A stretch of 44,997 nucleotides of DNA from Hymenobacter sp. GTDB taxonomy: Bacteria; Bacteroidota; Bacteroidia; Cytophagales; Hymenobacteraceae. Below, in pieces: positions 24,527-32,438 of this stretch. The position numbers and the translations under genes are program-made. The notes beneath the pieces were generated by a model. The model saw nothing but the letters and a program-made list of their open reading frames with translations, was not told the origin of the DNA and made no database searches. The stretch is from the NCBI GenBank assembly GCA_025353745.1, contig JANXOE010000088.1, positions 1-44,997 of the forward strand, in the 5' to 3' direction. Position 1 is the first letter of the stretch, and every line of letters starts with the position of its first letter.

Positions 24527-24551
24527 GCGTGCGATTGAGCCGATGGCTTCT

Positions 24552-25061
24552 CTACAGGCCCACGGCCCGCAGCGGCCCGCCCGTGGCGTAGAGCAGGGCC
24601 CCCATCGCCACGTCGAACGCCAGCAAAAAGCCGCCCTGCCACGCCAGCGAGCGGCCGTAGCCGGCCAGCCGGGCGGGGTTGCCGGCGGCGGGGGCCGCGG
24701 CCCGGTGGCGCAGCCAGCGCCCGGTGAGCAGGTACAGCCCGTCGAGCCCGGCGTTGAGCAGGAACAGGCGCTCGTCGTGGTGGTGCGCGGCGGCTTCGGC
24801 GGCCAGCGGCCAGCCGGCGGGCAGGGCGCGGTACAGGCCGAGGATGCCCCAGGTGGCGAGGCCGGCGTTCACCAGGGCCCAGGCCACGTTCATGAAATGG
24901 AAGTGGTGGGCGGCGGTGCGCCGGTCGGTGCGGCCCACGAAGTAGCCGCTCACCAGCACGTTGCCGAGCACCCAGGCGGCGAGCACCGCCAGGCCGCGCC
25001 CTTCGAGCAGCTCGCGGGCCTGGTGCAGGGCAAGGGGGTCGGGGGCCGTCATCGTCATCAT
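24552..25061 (-). CDS. Unrecognised integral membrane protein
   Basis: A 169-residue protein with four hydrophobic segments: LAVLAAWVLGNVLVSGYFVG at about 24-43, FMNVAWALVNAGLATWGILGLY, LFLLNAGLDGLYLLTG, and WQGGFLLAFDVAMGALLYATG. Charged and His-rich loops (AHHHDERL, RTDRRTAAHHFH) separate them, and could bind metal. The pattern of QGGFLL and FD near the C-terminus recalls a Bacteroidota-restricted DUF of small membrane proteins, but I cannot name it with confidence. The exact start is open among closely spaced Met codons. It is bracketed by two long palindromic terminators, so it is a single-gene unit. Confidence 0.65.
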   Translation of the reverse strand: MMTMTAPDPLALHQARELLEGRGLAVLAAWVLGNVLVSGYFVGRTDRRTAAHHFHFMNVAWALVNAGLATWGILGLYRALPAGWPLAAEAAAHHHDERLFLLNAGLDGLYLLTGRWLRHRAAAPAAGNPARLAGYGRSLAWQGGFLLAFDVAMGALLYATGGPLRAVGL

Positions 25062-25082
25062 ACCAGAAGCGAATTAACGCCA

Positions 25083-25128
25083 CCGCCCCTGAAAAAGGAA
25101 GCCGCGCGGCTTCCTTTTTCAGGGGCGG
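25083..25128. terminator. Perfect 46-bp palindromic terminator
   Basis: A loop-free palindrome of 23+23 bases (25083-25105 and 25106-25128), with an A5 run in the left arm and a T5 run in the right. It lies just before the end of the minus-strand PorT-like gene and just upstream of the membrane-protein gene, so its main role is to end the PorT-like transcript. Confidence 0.85.
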
Positions 25129-25146
25129 ATACTCAACAAACCGGTT

Positions 25147-25830
25147 TTATTGGGTGAAGCCCAGGCCCAGGTACACCTGGAAGGTTTGGTTGTGGATGTT
25201 GGTATTGGTGATGTCGACCACTTTGTTGCCGTCGTAGCGCACCGTCACGCCGTCTTTGTACACGTTGCCGAGGCCCAGGTCGTAGCGCACGCCCAGGCGC
25301 GCGGGGCCGATGCGGGCTTCGAGGCCGGCCACCCCGCCGAAGTCGAGGGTATTGAAGCCGCCTTCGGAGATGGCAATGTTCTGGTCGCCCAGCCGGGCGT
25401 TGGTGAGCAGCGCCACCTGCGGGCCGATGTGGAAGCTGAGGTTGTTGGTGAGGTTGCCCACGTACAGGACGGGCAGTTCCAGGTAGTCGAGGTGCGTGGT
25501 GCGCTGGCCGAAGGCGGGGAAGTGGGTGATGTAGCCCTTGCGCGAGTACAGCAGCTCGACCTGCACCGACGAGAACTGGCTGAGGCCGAACTGGCCGTAC
25601 ACGCCGCCGTGGAAAGCGTTGAGAGCGTCGGGGTTGAGCAGGTCCTTGCCCGAGCCGTAGACGTTCGACAGGTTGTAGCCGCCCTTGATGCCGAAGCCGG
25701 TGTTGCGCGTTTCGGTGACCGCGCCGCCGGTGTAGTCTTTCGAGCTAAGGTTGCCACCGGCGCGGGCCTGGGCCAGGGCCGCCGGGGCCGCCGCCGCCCC
25801 CAGCAAAAGCGTGAACAGAAGATTTTTCAT
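25147..25830 (-). CDS. PorT-like outer-membrane beta-barrel protein
   Basis: A 227-residue protein with a clean signal peptide (MKNLLFTLLLGAAAAPAALAQA, cleaved at about 21). After it come alternating hydrophobic/polar strands typical of an outer-membrane barrel: FGIKGGYNLSNVYG, FHGGVYGQFGLSQFSSVQVELLY, LELPVLYVGNLTNNLSFHIG, LGVRYDLGLGNVY. The last strand, FQVYLGLGFTQ, is aromatic near its C-terminus, as barrel-assembly signals are. This matches the porin-like PorT/outer-membrane beta-barrel group common in Bacteroidota, whose role is usually unknown. It could be a pore, adhesin or structural barrel. A TATCTTTT-like word upstream (about 25863) may belong to its promoter. Confidence 0.85.
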   Translation of the reverse strand: MKNLLFTLLLGAAAAPAALAQARAGGNLSSKDYTGGAVTETRNTGFGIKGGYNLSNVYGSGKDLLNPDALNAFHGGVYGQFGLSQFSSVQVELLYSRKGYITHFPAFGQRTTHLDYLELPVLYVGNLTNNLSFHIGPQVALLTNARLGDQNIAISEGGFNTLDFGGVAGLEARIGPARLGVRYDLGLGNVYKDGVTVRYDGNKVVDITNTNIHNQTFQVYLGLGFTQ

Positions 25831-26010
25831 AGTGTGGGAAGGAAATATAAAGTGGGAAGGAAAAAAGATAGGGTGAAAGCGGTTGCCCTACCGGGGCCCC
25901 GCGCCGGGTATCGACGGAGCCCTATACTTTGCCGCGCCCGGAAAGTTGCTGCCCGGGCGCGCCGGGCGCAAAAAAATGGCTGAGCCCTGCCAAATTGAAG
26001 CCGCCGGTGC

Positions 26011-26018
26011 TACCTTTG
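26011..26018 (+). promoter_or_regulatory. Bacteroidota -7 element upstream of tRNA-Val
   Basis: TACCTTTG matches TAnnTTTG, 37 bases before the tRNA 5' end. The nearest TTG upstream (25995) is only 13 bases away, shorter than the usual spacing, so the -33 part is not convincing. Confidence 0.5.
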
Positions 26019-26054
26019 CCCGGCCCGCCGCCGCTGGCCGCCGCGGGCACCTTT

Positions 26055-26129
26055 GGGGTATTAGCTCAGTTGGTTCAGAGTACCACCCTGACACGGTGGG
26101 GGTCGCTGGTTCGAGCCCAGCATGCCTCA
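26055..26129 (+). tRNA. tRNA-Val (anticodon GAC)
   Basis: A complete 75-base cloverleaf. The acceptor arm pairs GGGGTAT with ATGCCTC (one G:U). The D arm is GCTC/GAGT. The anticodon arm is CCACC-CTGACAC-GGTGG, giving anticodon GAC for valine. The T arm is GCTGG-TTCGAGC-CCAGC, with discriminator A at 26129. The 3' CCA is not encoded. Confidence 0.95.
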
Positions 26130-26130
26130 C

Positions 26131-26165
26131 AAACCGCCTCGCTGCCGTGTGCAGCGAGGCGGTTT
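26131..26165 (+). terminator. Terminator after tRNA-Val
   Basis: A perfect 15-base stem (26131-26145 and 26151-26165) with a 5-base loop, followed by GCTTTT. It starts two bases after the tRNA. Confidence 0.85.
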
Positions 26166-26246
26166 GCTTTTGGGGGGCCCCGGGGCCGGGCGGCTTTTCC
26201 GGCCCGCCGGCCCGCCTTGCCGCGGCGCTTTGCGTAGCTTGGGGCC

Positions 26247-28064
26247 ATGAAACACTTGTTCGTTGCCTTGGCCCTGGGGCTGCTCGGGGGCCGTGCCGCC
26301 GCCCAATCGCTGCCGCTCTTGCACGCCGAGGGCCCCCGCATCGTGGACGCCGCCGGCCGCGAAGTGCGCCTGCGCGGCGTGAACGTGGGCGGCTGGCTGC
26401 TCCAGGAAAGCTACATGCTCAACACGGACACGCTCAATTCGCAGGGCCGCATCAAGCGGGCGCTGCTGCGCACGATGCCCGAGGCCGACGAGGAAAAGTT
26501 TTATTCCGATTACCGCGCCAGCTACGTTGCCCAGGCCGACATCAACTTCATTGCCGACCAGGGCTTTAACTGCGTGCGGGTGCCGTTTCACTACGATTTG
26601 CTGCTGACGGCCGCCCAGCGCCATGCCCGCAACCAGGCCCTGGCCACCGGCGACGTGCCCGCCTACGTGCAGGCCCTGGCCGGCTGGTACGACCGCGACG
26701 AGCTGTTCACGAGCCCCGACCAGGCGCCGGGCTTTGCCATTCTGGATAAAGTAATTGAGTGGTGCGCGGCCCGCAACATGTACGTGGTGCTGGACCTGCA
26801 CGCGGCCCCCGGCGGCGAAGGCACCGACCGCAACATCAACGACAACCTGGTGCCGCTCGACCTCTGGAAGCGCCGCGACGCCCAGGGCCGGCTCCTCTAC
26901 CAGGACCTGACGGTGCGGCTGTGGGAAAAACTGGCCGCGCGCTACAAAAACAACCCGGCCGTGGCCATGTACGACCTCATCAACGAGCCCCACAACGTGG
27001 ACGCCGCCCACGGCCTCTCGCCCGACCACACCGAATTGAACGCCTTGTTCAGCCGCCTCATCGACGCGGTGCGGGCCCAGGGCGACCCGCACTTGCTGTT
27101 GCTGGAAGGCAACGGCTACGGCAACGACTACACCAACCTGACGCCGGCCGCGCTCCAAGCCAAGGACAAAACCAACCTCGTGTACAACGCCCACCACTAC
27201 TGGAGCACCAACGACCCGCAGGCCGCCGACGCCCACAACCCCAACCAGGTGTCGCTCATCGGGGGCATGGTGCGGTTCCGGGCCGCGCACCGCGTGCCGG
27301 TGTGGGTGGGCGAAACGGGCGAGAACTCCAACGAGTGGATCGCCGCCGCCTACCGCACCTACGACGCCCAGGGCATCGGCTGGTGCCACTGGACGCTCAA
27401 GCGCGTGGGCGGCCGCACCAGCCTGCTCGACGTGCCGCCCTACGGCAGCATCCTCGACGCCGCCGGCCGCGCCGCGCTGCTGCGCAACAGCCGGTTTGCC
27501 CACTGCCGCGTGAACCCCGACGTGGTGGACGCCCTCACCCGCGAGCTGCGCACCGACGCCACGCGGCCCTTCGCGGCCCTGGCGCTGCCCGGCTCCGTGC
27601 CCGCCGCCGACTACGACCTGGGCCGCAACGGCAAGGCGTACTTCGACACCTACGCCGAAAAAACCGGGGGCCTGCAAGCGCCCGCGCCCAACGCCGGCGG
27701 GGCCTACCGCAACGACGGGGTGGACCTCAGCCCCAACCCGGCCGGCCCCGGCTTCGTGGTGGACCACACCGCCGCCGGCGAGTGGCTGAATTACACGGTG
27801 CGCATCGGCCATGCGGGGCCCTATGCGGCCCGCCTGCGCGCTGCCAACCCCACGCCCCACGCCGCCCGCCTGGTCCTCGCGCTTGACGGCAAGCCGCTCG
27901 GCACCTTCGAGGTGCCCGCCAATGCCCCCGCCGCCGATTGGCCGCTGGTTGCCAAGGGCCCCGGCACGTTGCCGGCCGGGCAACATACGCTGCGCCTGAC
28001 GGTGCAGGACGCCGGGCCCGTGCTCAGCGGGTTGGATTTTAAGGCCGCGCCCGCCAGGAAATAA
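26247..28064 (+). CDS. Secreted GH5-family glycoside hydrolase with C-terminal carbohydrate-binding module
   Basis: A 605-residue exported enzyme that cleaves beta-glycosidic links. Signal peptide: MKHLFVALALGLLGGRAAAQ. The catalytic domain (about 25-440) has LRGVNVGGWLLQE, GFNCVRVPFHYD, and the acid/base E247 in YDLINEPHN. The nucleophile E356 is in VWVGETGENSNEW. This is the GH5 (cellulase/exo-glucanase-like) layout. The C-terminal ~150 residues contain DYDLGRNGKAYFDTYAEK, NDGVDLSPN and AGEWLNYTV, typical of a CBM6/CBM35 beta-sandwich. It is likely periplasmic or cell-surface. It acts on plant or microbial glucan or mannan; the exact substrate cannot be told. A TAGCTTGG word lies just before the start. 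The next gene begins 6 bases after its stop. Confidence 0.92.
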   Translation: MKHLFVALALGLLGGRAAAQSLPLLHAEGPRIVDAAGREVRLRGVNVGGWLLQESYMLNTDTLNSQGRIKRALLRTMPEADEEKFYSDYRASYVAQADINFIADQGFNCVRVPFHYDLLLTAAQRHARNQALATGDVPAYVQALAGWYDRDELFTSPDQAPGFAILDKVIEWCAARNMYVVLDLHAAPGGEGTDRNINDNLVPLDLWKRRDAQGRLLYQDLTVRLWEKLAARYKNNPAVAMYDLINEPHNVDAAHGLSPDHTELNALFSRLIDAVRAQGDPHLLLLEGNGYGNDYTNLTPAALQAKDKTNLVYNAHHYWSTNDPQAADAHNPNQVSLIGGMVRFRAAHRVPVWVGETGENSNEWIAAAYRTYDAQGIGWCHWTLKRVGGRTSLLDVPPYGSILDAAGRAALLRNSRFAHCRVNPDVVDALTRELRTDATRPFAALALPGSVPAADYDLGRNGKAYFDTYAEKTGGLQAPAPNAGGAYRNDGVDLSPNPAGPGFVVDHTAAGEWLNYTVRIGHAGPYAARLRAANPTPHAARLVLALDGKPLGTFEVPANAPAADWPLVAKGPGTLPAGQHTLRLTVQDAGPVLSGLDFKAAPARK

Positions 28065-28070
28065 GGCCGG

Positions 28071-28973
28071 ATGCTGTCCATCGCCTTCGCCCCCATTTAC
28101 GCCCACCCGCTGCCGGTCGCCCACCGCTTCCCGATGCTGAAGTACGAGCTGCTGCCCGAGCAGCTGCTGCGCGAAGGCACCGCCGCGCCCGCCGATTTTT
28201 TCGTGCCCACGGCCCCGCCCGCCGCCGATGTGCTGCGGGTCCACGACGCCGGGTATTTCGAACGCCTGCGCCGCGGCCAGCTTACGCGGCCGGAGGAGCG
28301 CGCCACCGGCTTTCCGTGGTCGGCGGCGCTGTTCGAGCGCGAAATCACCATCCTCGGCGGCACCATCGAGTGCGCCCGGCGGGCCCTGGCCCACGGCGTG
28401 GCCCTGAACATCGCCGGCGGCACCCACCACGCTTTTCGCGACCGGGGCGAGGGGTTCTGCCTGCTCAACGACCAGGCCGCCGCCGCCGCCTGGCTGCTGG
28501 CCAATGGGTTGGCTCAAAAAATATTGATTGTCGATCTGGACGTTCACCAAGGCAACGGCACGGCGGCCATCTTCCGGGCCGAGCCCCGCGTGTTCACGTT
28601 CTCCGTGCACGGCGCCCGCAACTACCCCGCCCGCAAGGAGGCGTCCGACCTCGACCTGCCCCTGCCCGACGGCACCGCCGACGCCGAATACCTCGCCCTG
28701 CTGGCCGAAACCCTGCCCCGCCTGCTGGCCGAGGTACGCCCCGATTTCGTGTTTTACCTGGCCGGCGTCGACGTGCTGGCCACCGACAAGCTCGGCCACC
28801 TGGCCCTCAGCCGCGACGGCTGCCGCCGGCGCGACGAGCTGGTGCTCAGCCTCTGCCACCGCCACGGCCTGCCGGTGGTGGTGTGCATGGGCGGCGGTTA
28901 CTCCGAGCGCATCGCCGACATCGTGGAGGCCCACGCCAACACGTTTCGAGTGGCCGCCGCGCTCTACCAGTGA
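28071..28973 (+). CDS. Histone-deacetylase-fold amidohydrolase
   Basis: A 300-residue zinc-dependent deacetylase of the AcuC/HDAC-like superfamily, which in bacteria acts on acetylpolyamines, acetoin-pathway or protein-lysine substrates. The active site is seen in AGGTHHAFRDRGEGF (H119, H120) and in VDLDVHQGNGT, where D157 and H159 bind zinc. A later GVDVLATDKLG supplies the third zinc Asp. VCMGGGYSERI is the conserved Gly loop near the C-terminus. The length (300) is normal for bacterial members. It starts 6 bases after the GH5 stop, so the two are very likely in one transcript, although no metabolic link is obvious. No signal peptide is seen, so it is cytoplasmic. Confidence 0.92.
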   Translation: MLSIAFAPIYAHPLPVAHRFPMLKYELLPEQLLREGTAAPADFFVPTAPPAADVLRVHDAGYFERLRRGQLTRPEERATGFPWSAALFEREITILGGTIECARRALAHGVALNIAGGTHHAFRDRGEGFCLLNDQAAAAAWLLANGLAQKILIVDLDVHQGNGTAAIFRAEPRVFTFSVHGARNYPARKEASDLDLPLPDGTADAEYLALLAETLPRLLAEVRPDFVFYLAGVDVLATDKLGHLALSRDGCRRRDELVLSLCHRHGLPVVVCMGGGYSERIADIVEAHANTFRVAAALYQ

Positions 28974-29004
28974 GCGGCGGGGCGGTGGGCGCGCCGGCGC
29001 CGGC

Positions 29005-29715
29005 TCAGTTCCCGCCGCCGGGGATGATCAGCTGCCAGCGAAACGCCCAGCGCCAGCGCAGCTCGTAGCGTGCGATGCCGGCGCGGGCCAGCAGCGGCCC
29101 CCAATCGGCGCGCCGGAAGGCGCGGGCCACCGACAGCGGCGCGTCGTGGCGCACCAGATAGGAGCCGCCCAGCAGCCGCGTGAGCCATTTGATGCCGTGG
29201 TAGGCCAGCCAGTGCCGGTGCAGGTCGTTGACGACGACGGCCACCCGCGCCTGCCCGGCCCACTGCCGGAGCAGGGCCCCCAGCTCGTCGTCGGTGAAGT
29301 GGTGGCAGAACAGGCTGGCCGTCAGCACGTCGTAGGTTTCGGCCTGGAATTTAGCCGAGAAGATGTCGGCCTGCTGGTAGCTGATTTCGGGGTAGTCGGC
29401 GCTTTTGGCGCGGGCGTAGTCCAGCATGAACGGGTTGGCGTCGACGCCGGTCAGCGCCACGGGCACGCCGTTGCGGCGGGCCCAGCGGGCCACGTGGCGC
29501 AGCGTGTCGCCGCCGCCACTGCCGAGGTCGGCCAGGCGCAGGGGCCGCCCGGCCGGAAACCGGCTTTTGAGCCGGTCCAGGGCGTTCAGCACCGGCTGGT
29601 AGCCGCCGAGCCACGTGTTGATGGTTTCCAACTCGTCGAGGTTTTGGCGCAGCGCGTCGTCGGCCAGCGTCAGGTCGTCCATCAGCTCGGGGCCGGGCGC
29701 TCGTTTATCCAACAT
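29005..29715 (-). CDS. SAM-dependent methyltransferase of the polyketide operon
   Basis: A 236-residue class I methyltransferase. Motif I is RLADLGSGGGDT (about 60-71), followed by LTGVDANPFMLDYAR and YDVLTASLFCHHF, as in UbiE/methyltransferase_25-type enzymes. The C-terminus carries a Trp/Arg-rich end (ELRWRWAFRWQ). The ATG at 29715 is chosen: it lies 10 bases after the polyketide synthase stop. An alternative at 29808 would overlap that gene. It is the third gene of a minus-strand operon after the flavoprotein and the type III synthase, so a role in O- or C-methylating the synthase product is inferred. SrsB of Streptomyces griseus is the functional analogue. Confidence 0.88.
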   Translation of the reverse strand: MLDKRAPGPELMDDLTLADDALRQNLDELETINTWLGGYQPVLNALDRLKSRFPAGRPLRLADLGSGGGDTLRHVARWARRNGVPVALTGVDANPFMLDYARAKSADYPEISYQQADIFSAKFQAETYDVLTASLFCHHFTDDELGALLRQWAGQARVAVVVNDLHRHWLAYHGIKWLTRLLGGSYLVRHDAPLSVARAFRRADWGPLLARAGIARYELRWRWAFRWQLIIPGGGN

Positions 29716-29725
29716 GAGCCGTCGA

Positions 29726-30964
29726 TCAGTTAGCCGCCGCCTCGGCTTCGGCGAAACTGCTTTCCGTGGCGTGAGCTGCCGTTTTGCTGGTTCTGGCCGC
29801 GTTTTCAACGGTTAGCTGGTCATCGTTGAAGGCAACCTCCAGCAGCATGGCCTCCATCGTCAGGCCCGGCCCGAAGGCGAAGCTGAGCACGGGGGCCCCG
29901 TGGTCGGCCGGGGTGGCGTGGGCCAGCACGTCGCGCAGCACAAACAGCACCGTGGCCGACGACATGTTGCCGTAGTCGCGCAGCACGCGGTAGGCGTGGC
30001 GGTTGTCGGCGCGGGTCAGGCCGAGCTCGCCCTCGATGGTTTCGAGGATTTTACGGCCCCCGGGGTGGATGGCGAAGTGGCGGATGTCGGCCAGCTGCAC
30101 GGGCAAGCTGTCGAGCAGCCCGTCGGTGAGGCGCCGGATGCCGCGCTGAATCAGCCGGGGCACGTAGGCGGAGAGCGTCATTTCAAACCCAAAGTCGTTG
30201 ATGTGCCACGCCATGTCGTCGTGGCCGTCGGGCTCCAGGCCGCAGTGAAACGCTTGCAGGGCCAGGCTGGGGGCCCCGTTGGGCAGCGGCGCGGCCTGCA
30301 CCAGCGCGGCCGCCGCGCCGTCGCCAAACAGGGCGTTGCTGACGAGGTGGTCTTCGGCCGCGCTTTTCTGGAAGTGGAGCGTGCACAGCTCCACGCTCAC
30401 CACGAGCACGCGGGCGCGGGCATCGGCCAGGCAAAAGGCGTCGGCCAGCTTCAGGGCGTTCACGGCGGCGTAGCAGCCCATGAAGTTCACGCAGGTGCGG
30501 CGCACGTCGGGCCGCAGGCCCAGGGCCTGCACCAGCTCAATGTCGAGGCCCGGCGCGTACATGCCCGTGCAGCTCACCGTGATGAGGTGCGTGACGCTGG
30601 CCGGGGCCACGTCGGGCACCTGGCGCAGGCAGTCGCGCACGGCTTCGGTGGCCAGGGGCAAGGCCGCGCGGCGGTACACGGCCATGCGCTGGCCCACGCC
30701 CGGGAACGGCTCCAGGCCGGGCGTGTTGGGGAAAAACGTGTACGCGCCGTTGGCCCGGCCGTAGTCGGGCAGCACCGAGTAGCGGTGCTCGATGCCCGAC
30801 ACCCGGTACAGCGCCCGCAGCTTGCGCGCGTCGTGCTCCCCGAATTCCAGGGCCTGGGCCATGAAATCGGCAATTTGCAGCTGGGCAATGCGGTGGACGG
30901 GGTTGGCAGTGCCGATGGCACCTAAATAGCTCGGCATTCCGGAGGGCGTTACGGATTCTGACAA
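29726..30964 (-). CDS. Type III polyketide synthase
   Basis: A 412-residue homodimeric ketosynthase that condenses malonyl-CoA units on an acyl starter. The catalytic triad is complete: C164 in CVNFMGCYAAV, H300 in FAIHPGG and N333 in YGNMSSATV. SCTGMYAPGLD, LFGDGAAAAL and the C-terminal FGPGLTMEAMLLE are family-typical. The N-terminal PSYLGAIGTANPVHRI is the usual start of the fold; an alternative Met at residue 10 is possible. The last 30 residues (AARTSKTAAHATESS) are an extra tail. The product type cannot be read from sequence. The neighbours (methyltransferase and FAD oxidoreductase) fit alkylresorcinol/alkylquinone-type phenolic lipids. A 164-base gap precedes the gene. Confidence 0.93.
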   Translation of the reverse strand: MSESVTPSGMPSYLGAIGTANPVHRIAQLQIADFMAQALEFGEHDARKLRALYRVSGIEHRYSVLPDYGRANGAYTFFPNTPGLEPFPGVGQRMAVYRRAALPLATEAVRDCLRQVPDVAPASVTHLITVSCTGMYAPGLDIELVQALGLRPDVRRTCVNFMGCYAAVNALKLADAFCLADARARVLVVSVELCTLHFQKSAAEDHLVSNALFGDGAAAALVQAAPLPNGAPSLALQAFHCGLEPDGHDDMAWHINDFGFEMTLSAYVPRLIQRGIRRLTDGLLDSLPVQLADIRHFAIHPGGRKILETIEGELGLTRADNRHAYRVLRDYGNMSSATVLFVLRDVLAHATPADHGAPVLSFAFGPGLTMEAMLLEVAFNDDQLTVENAARTSKTAAHATESSFAEAEAAAN

Positions 30965-31128
30965 TCAGGCGGTATACGGGTGTTGCGGCCGCTGAATGTA
31001 CAGGCCACCCCGGACATCGGCGCTGCTACTTACGGCAGAACCAACGGCTTTGCGCAATGCCTAGCTAAAATAACGCCAATAACATTCCGGCGTTCGGGGC
31101 CCTGCCGGCAGGTGCTGAGCGGGTTGCC

Positions 31129-32247
31129 CTAAAACGCCTGGCCGTGGGTGCGCCGCATCAGCGCCCGCACGGCCCCCGGCCAGTGGCGCAGGCCGCCCAC
31201 CACGGCCTCGCTCAGCACGGGGCCCCCGAACAGGCCCTGCACCGCACGCCCCACCCGCAGCCGCGCCCCAAACTGCGCCCGCCAGGCGTGGGCGTAGGCC
31301 GCTTCCATGGCGGGGCGCGAAGTTTTTTCGGCCAGGAAATCGTGGGCGGCGGCGGCGGCCAGGGCGGCCCCGTGCAGGGCCATGGCCATGCCGTTGCCGC
31401 ACAAAGGCGTGATGAGGCCGGCCGCGTCGCCGCACATCAGCACGTGCTGCTCCACGGGCTGCTTCGGGGCGAAGGAAATCTCGTTGATGACCTCCGGCTG
31501 CGGGTACAGAAATTCGGCGTCGCGGAAAACGGCGCGCAGGTGCGGGTTTTGGTGCAGCACGGCCGCCTCCATCGCCGGAATGCTGCCGTGGTCCTTTAGG
31601 TTCTGGCGGGCGGTGAGGTAGCAGAAGCACACTTTCCCGTCTTCGATGGCCGAAATCCCCGCGTAGCCGTTGCGGAAGTTGTGCAGCGCAATCACGTCGC
31701 GGGCCAGGCCCGGCAGGCGCAAATGGTACTTTACCCCGAGGTAGGGCGAGCGCTGCTGAAAAAACGGCCGCGCCAGCTGGCGGTCCAGGTTGGCGCGCTT
31801 GCCGTAGGCCCCCAGCACCACGCGCGGGGCCAGCGTGCGGCCGTCGGCCAGGGCCACCGCGTGGCGGCCCGCGGCAGCGTCGAAGGCCACGCCGGCCACC
31901 GTGGCGGGCAGATAGAACGCCACCCCCGCGGCCAGGGCCCGCCGGTACAAAAACTCGTCGAGCACGTAGCGGCTCACCCCGAAGCCGCCCGGGTCGAGGG
32001 GGCTGCGCAGCACCCGGCCGGCCGGCGACGAAAGCTCAAACCGCCGGATGTCGGCCGGGCCCAGCGGGGCAGGGTCGGCGCCGAGCCGGGCCAGGTAAGG
32101 GCGCACCTCGTTGCTCAGGTACTCGCCGCACACCCGGTGGAAGGGGTAGGCCCGGCGCTCCACCACGGCCACTTCGTGCCCGCGCCCGGCCAGGTCGAGG
32201 GCCCCCGCCAAACCGGCCAATCCGCCGCCAATAATGAGAACGTCCAC
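31129..32247 (-). CDS. FAD-dependent oxidoreductase (geranylgeranyl-reductase/hydroxylase-like)
   Basis: A 372-residue flavoprotein. The FAD-binding VLIIGGGLAGLAGALDLAGRG starts at residue 3 and ends in VVERR. The motif FHRVCGEYLSNEV (C40) resembles the conserved PxxxxCG of geranylgeranyl-reductase-type enzymes. The C-terminal FAD contact is MCGDAAGLITPLCGNGMAMAL. It is the first gene of the operon that continues with the type III synthase and methyltransferase. A role in hydroxylating or oxidising the polyketide ring (compare SrsC), or in reducing a prenyl chain, is inferred from family and context. The short gap to the synthase gene (30965-31128) contains a perfect 12-base palindrome at 31101-31112. 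Confidence 0.88.
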   Translation of the reverse strand: MDVLIIGGGLAGLAGALDLAGRGHEVAVVERRAYPFHRVCGEYLSNEVRPYLARLGADPAPLGPADIRRFELSSPAGRVLRSPLDPGGFGVSRYVLDEFLYRRALAAGVAFYLPATVAGVAFDAAAGRHAVALADGRTLAPRVVLGAYGKRANLDRQLARPFFQQRSPYLGVKYHLRLPGLARDVIALHNFRNGYAGISAIEDGKVCFCYLTARQNLKDHGSIPAMEAAVLHQNPHLRAVFRDAEFLYPQPEVINEISFAPKQPVEQHVLMCGDAAGLITPLCGNGMAMALHGAALAAAAAHDFLAEKTSRPAMEAAYAHAWRAQFGARLRVGRAVQGLFGGPVLSEAVVGGLRHWPGAVRALMRRTHGQAF

Positions 32248-32315
32248 TTAGTTGGTCGGTGTAAAGTGTTGAACAAACGGGAAAAGGTTGAATTTCGTCG
32301 ACAATAATAGCTTTT

Positions 32316-32349
32316 TTGTCAATAACATAGGTATTTAATATTACCTTTG
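32316..32349 (+). promoter_or_regulatory. Bacteroidota-type promoter for the T9SS-tail gene
   Basis: TTG at 32316-32318 and TACCTTTG at 32342-32349 are 23 bases apart, at the long end of the TTG-N17-23-TAnnTTTG consensus. They sit in an AT-rich stretch between divergent genes, 89 bases before the start at 32439. Confidence 0.65.
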
Positions 32350-32438
32350 CCAACCAAAACCGATTCCTCCCGTTAGTCCTAATCAGCCTTGCCCGTCTCA
32401 CACCGGCCGGGCCGGTTTTCTACTCCCTGAATTCCTGT

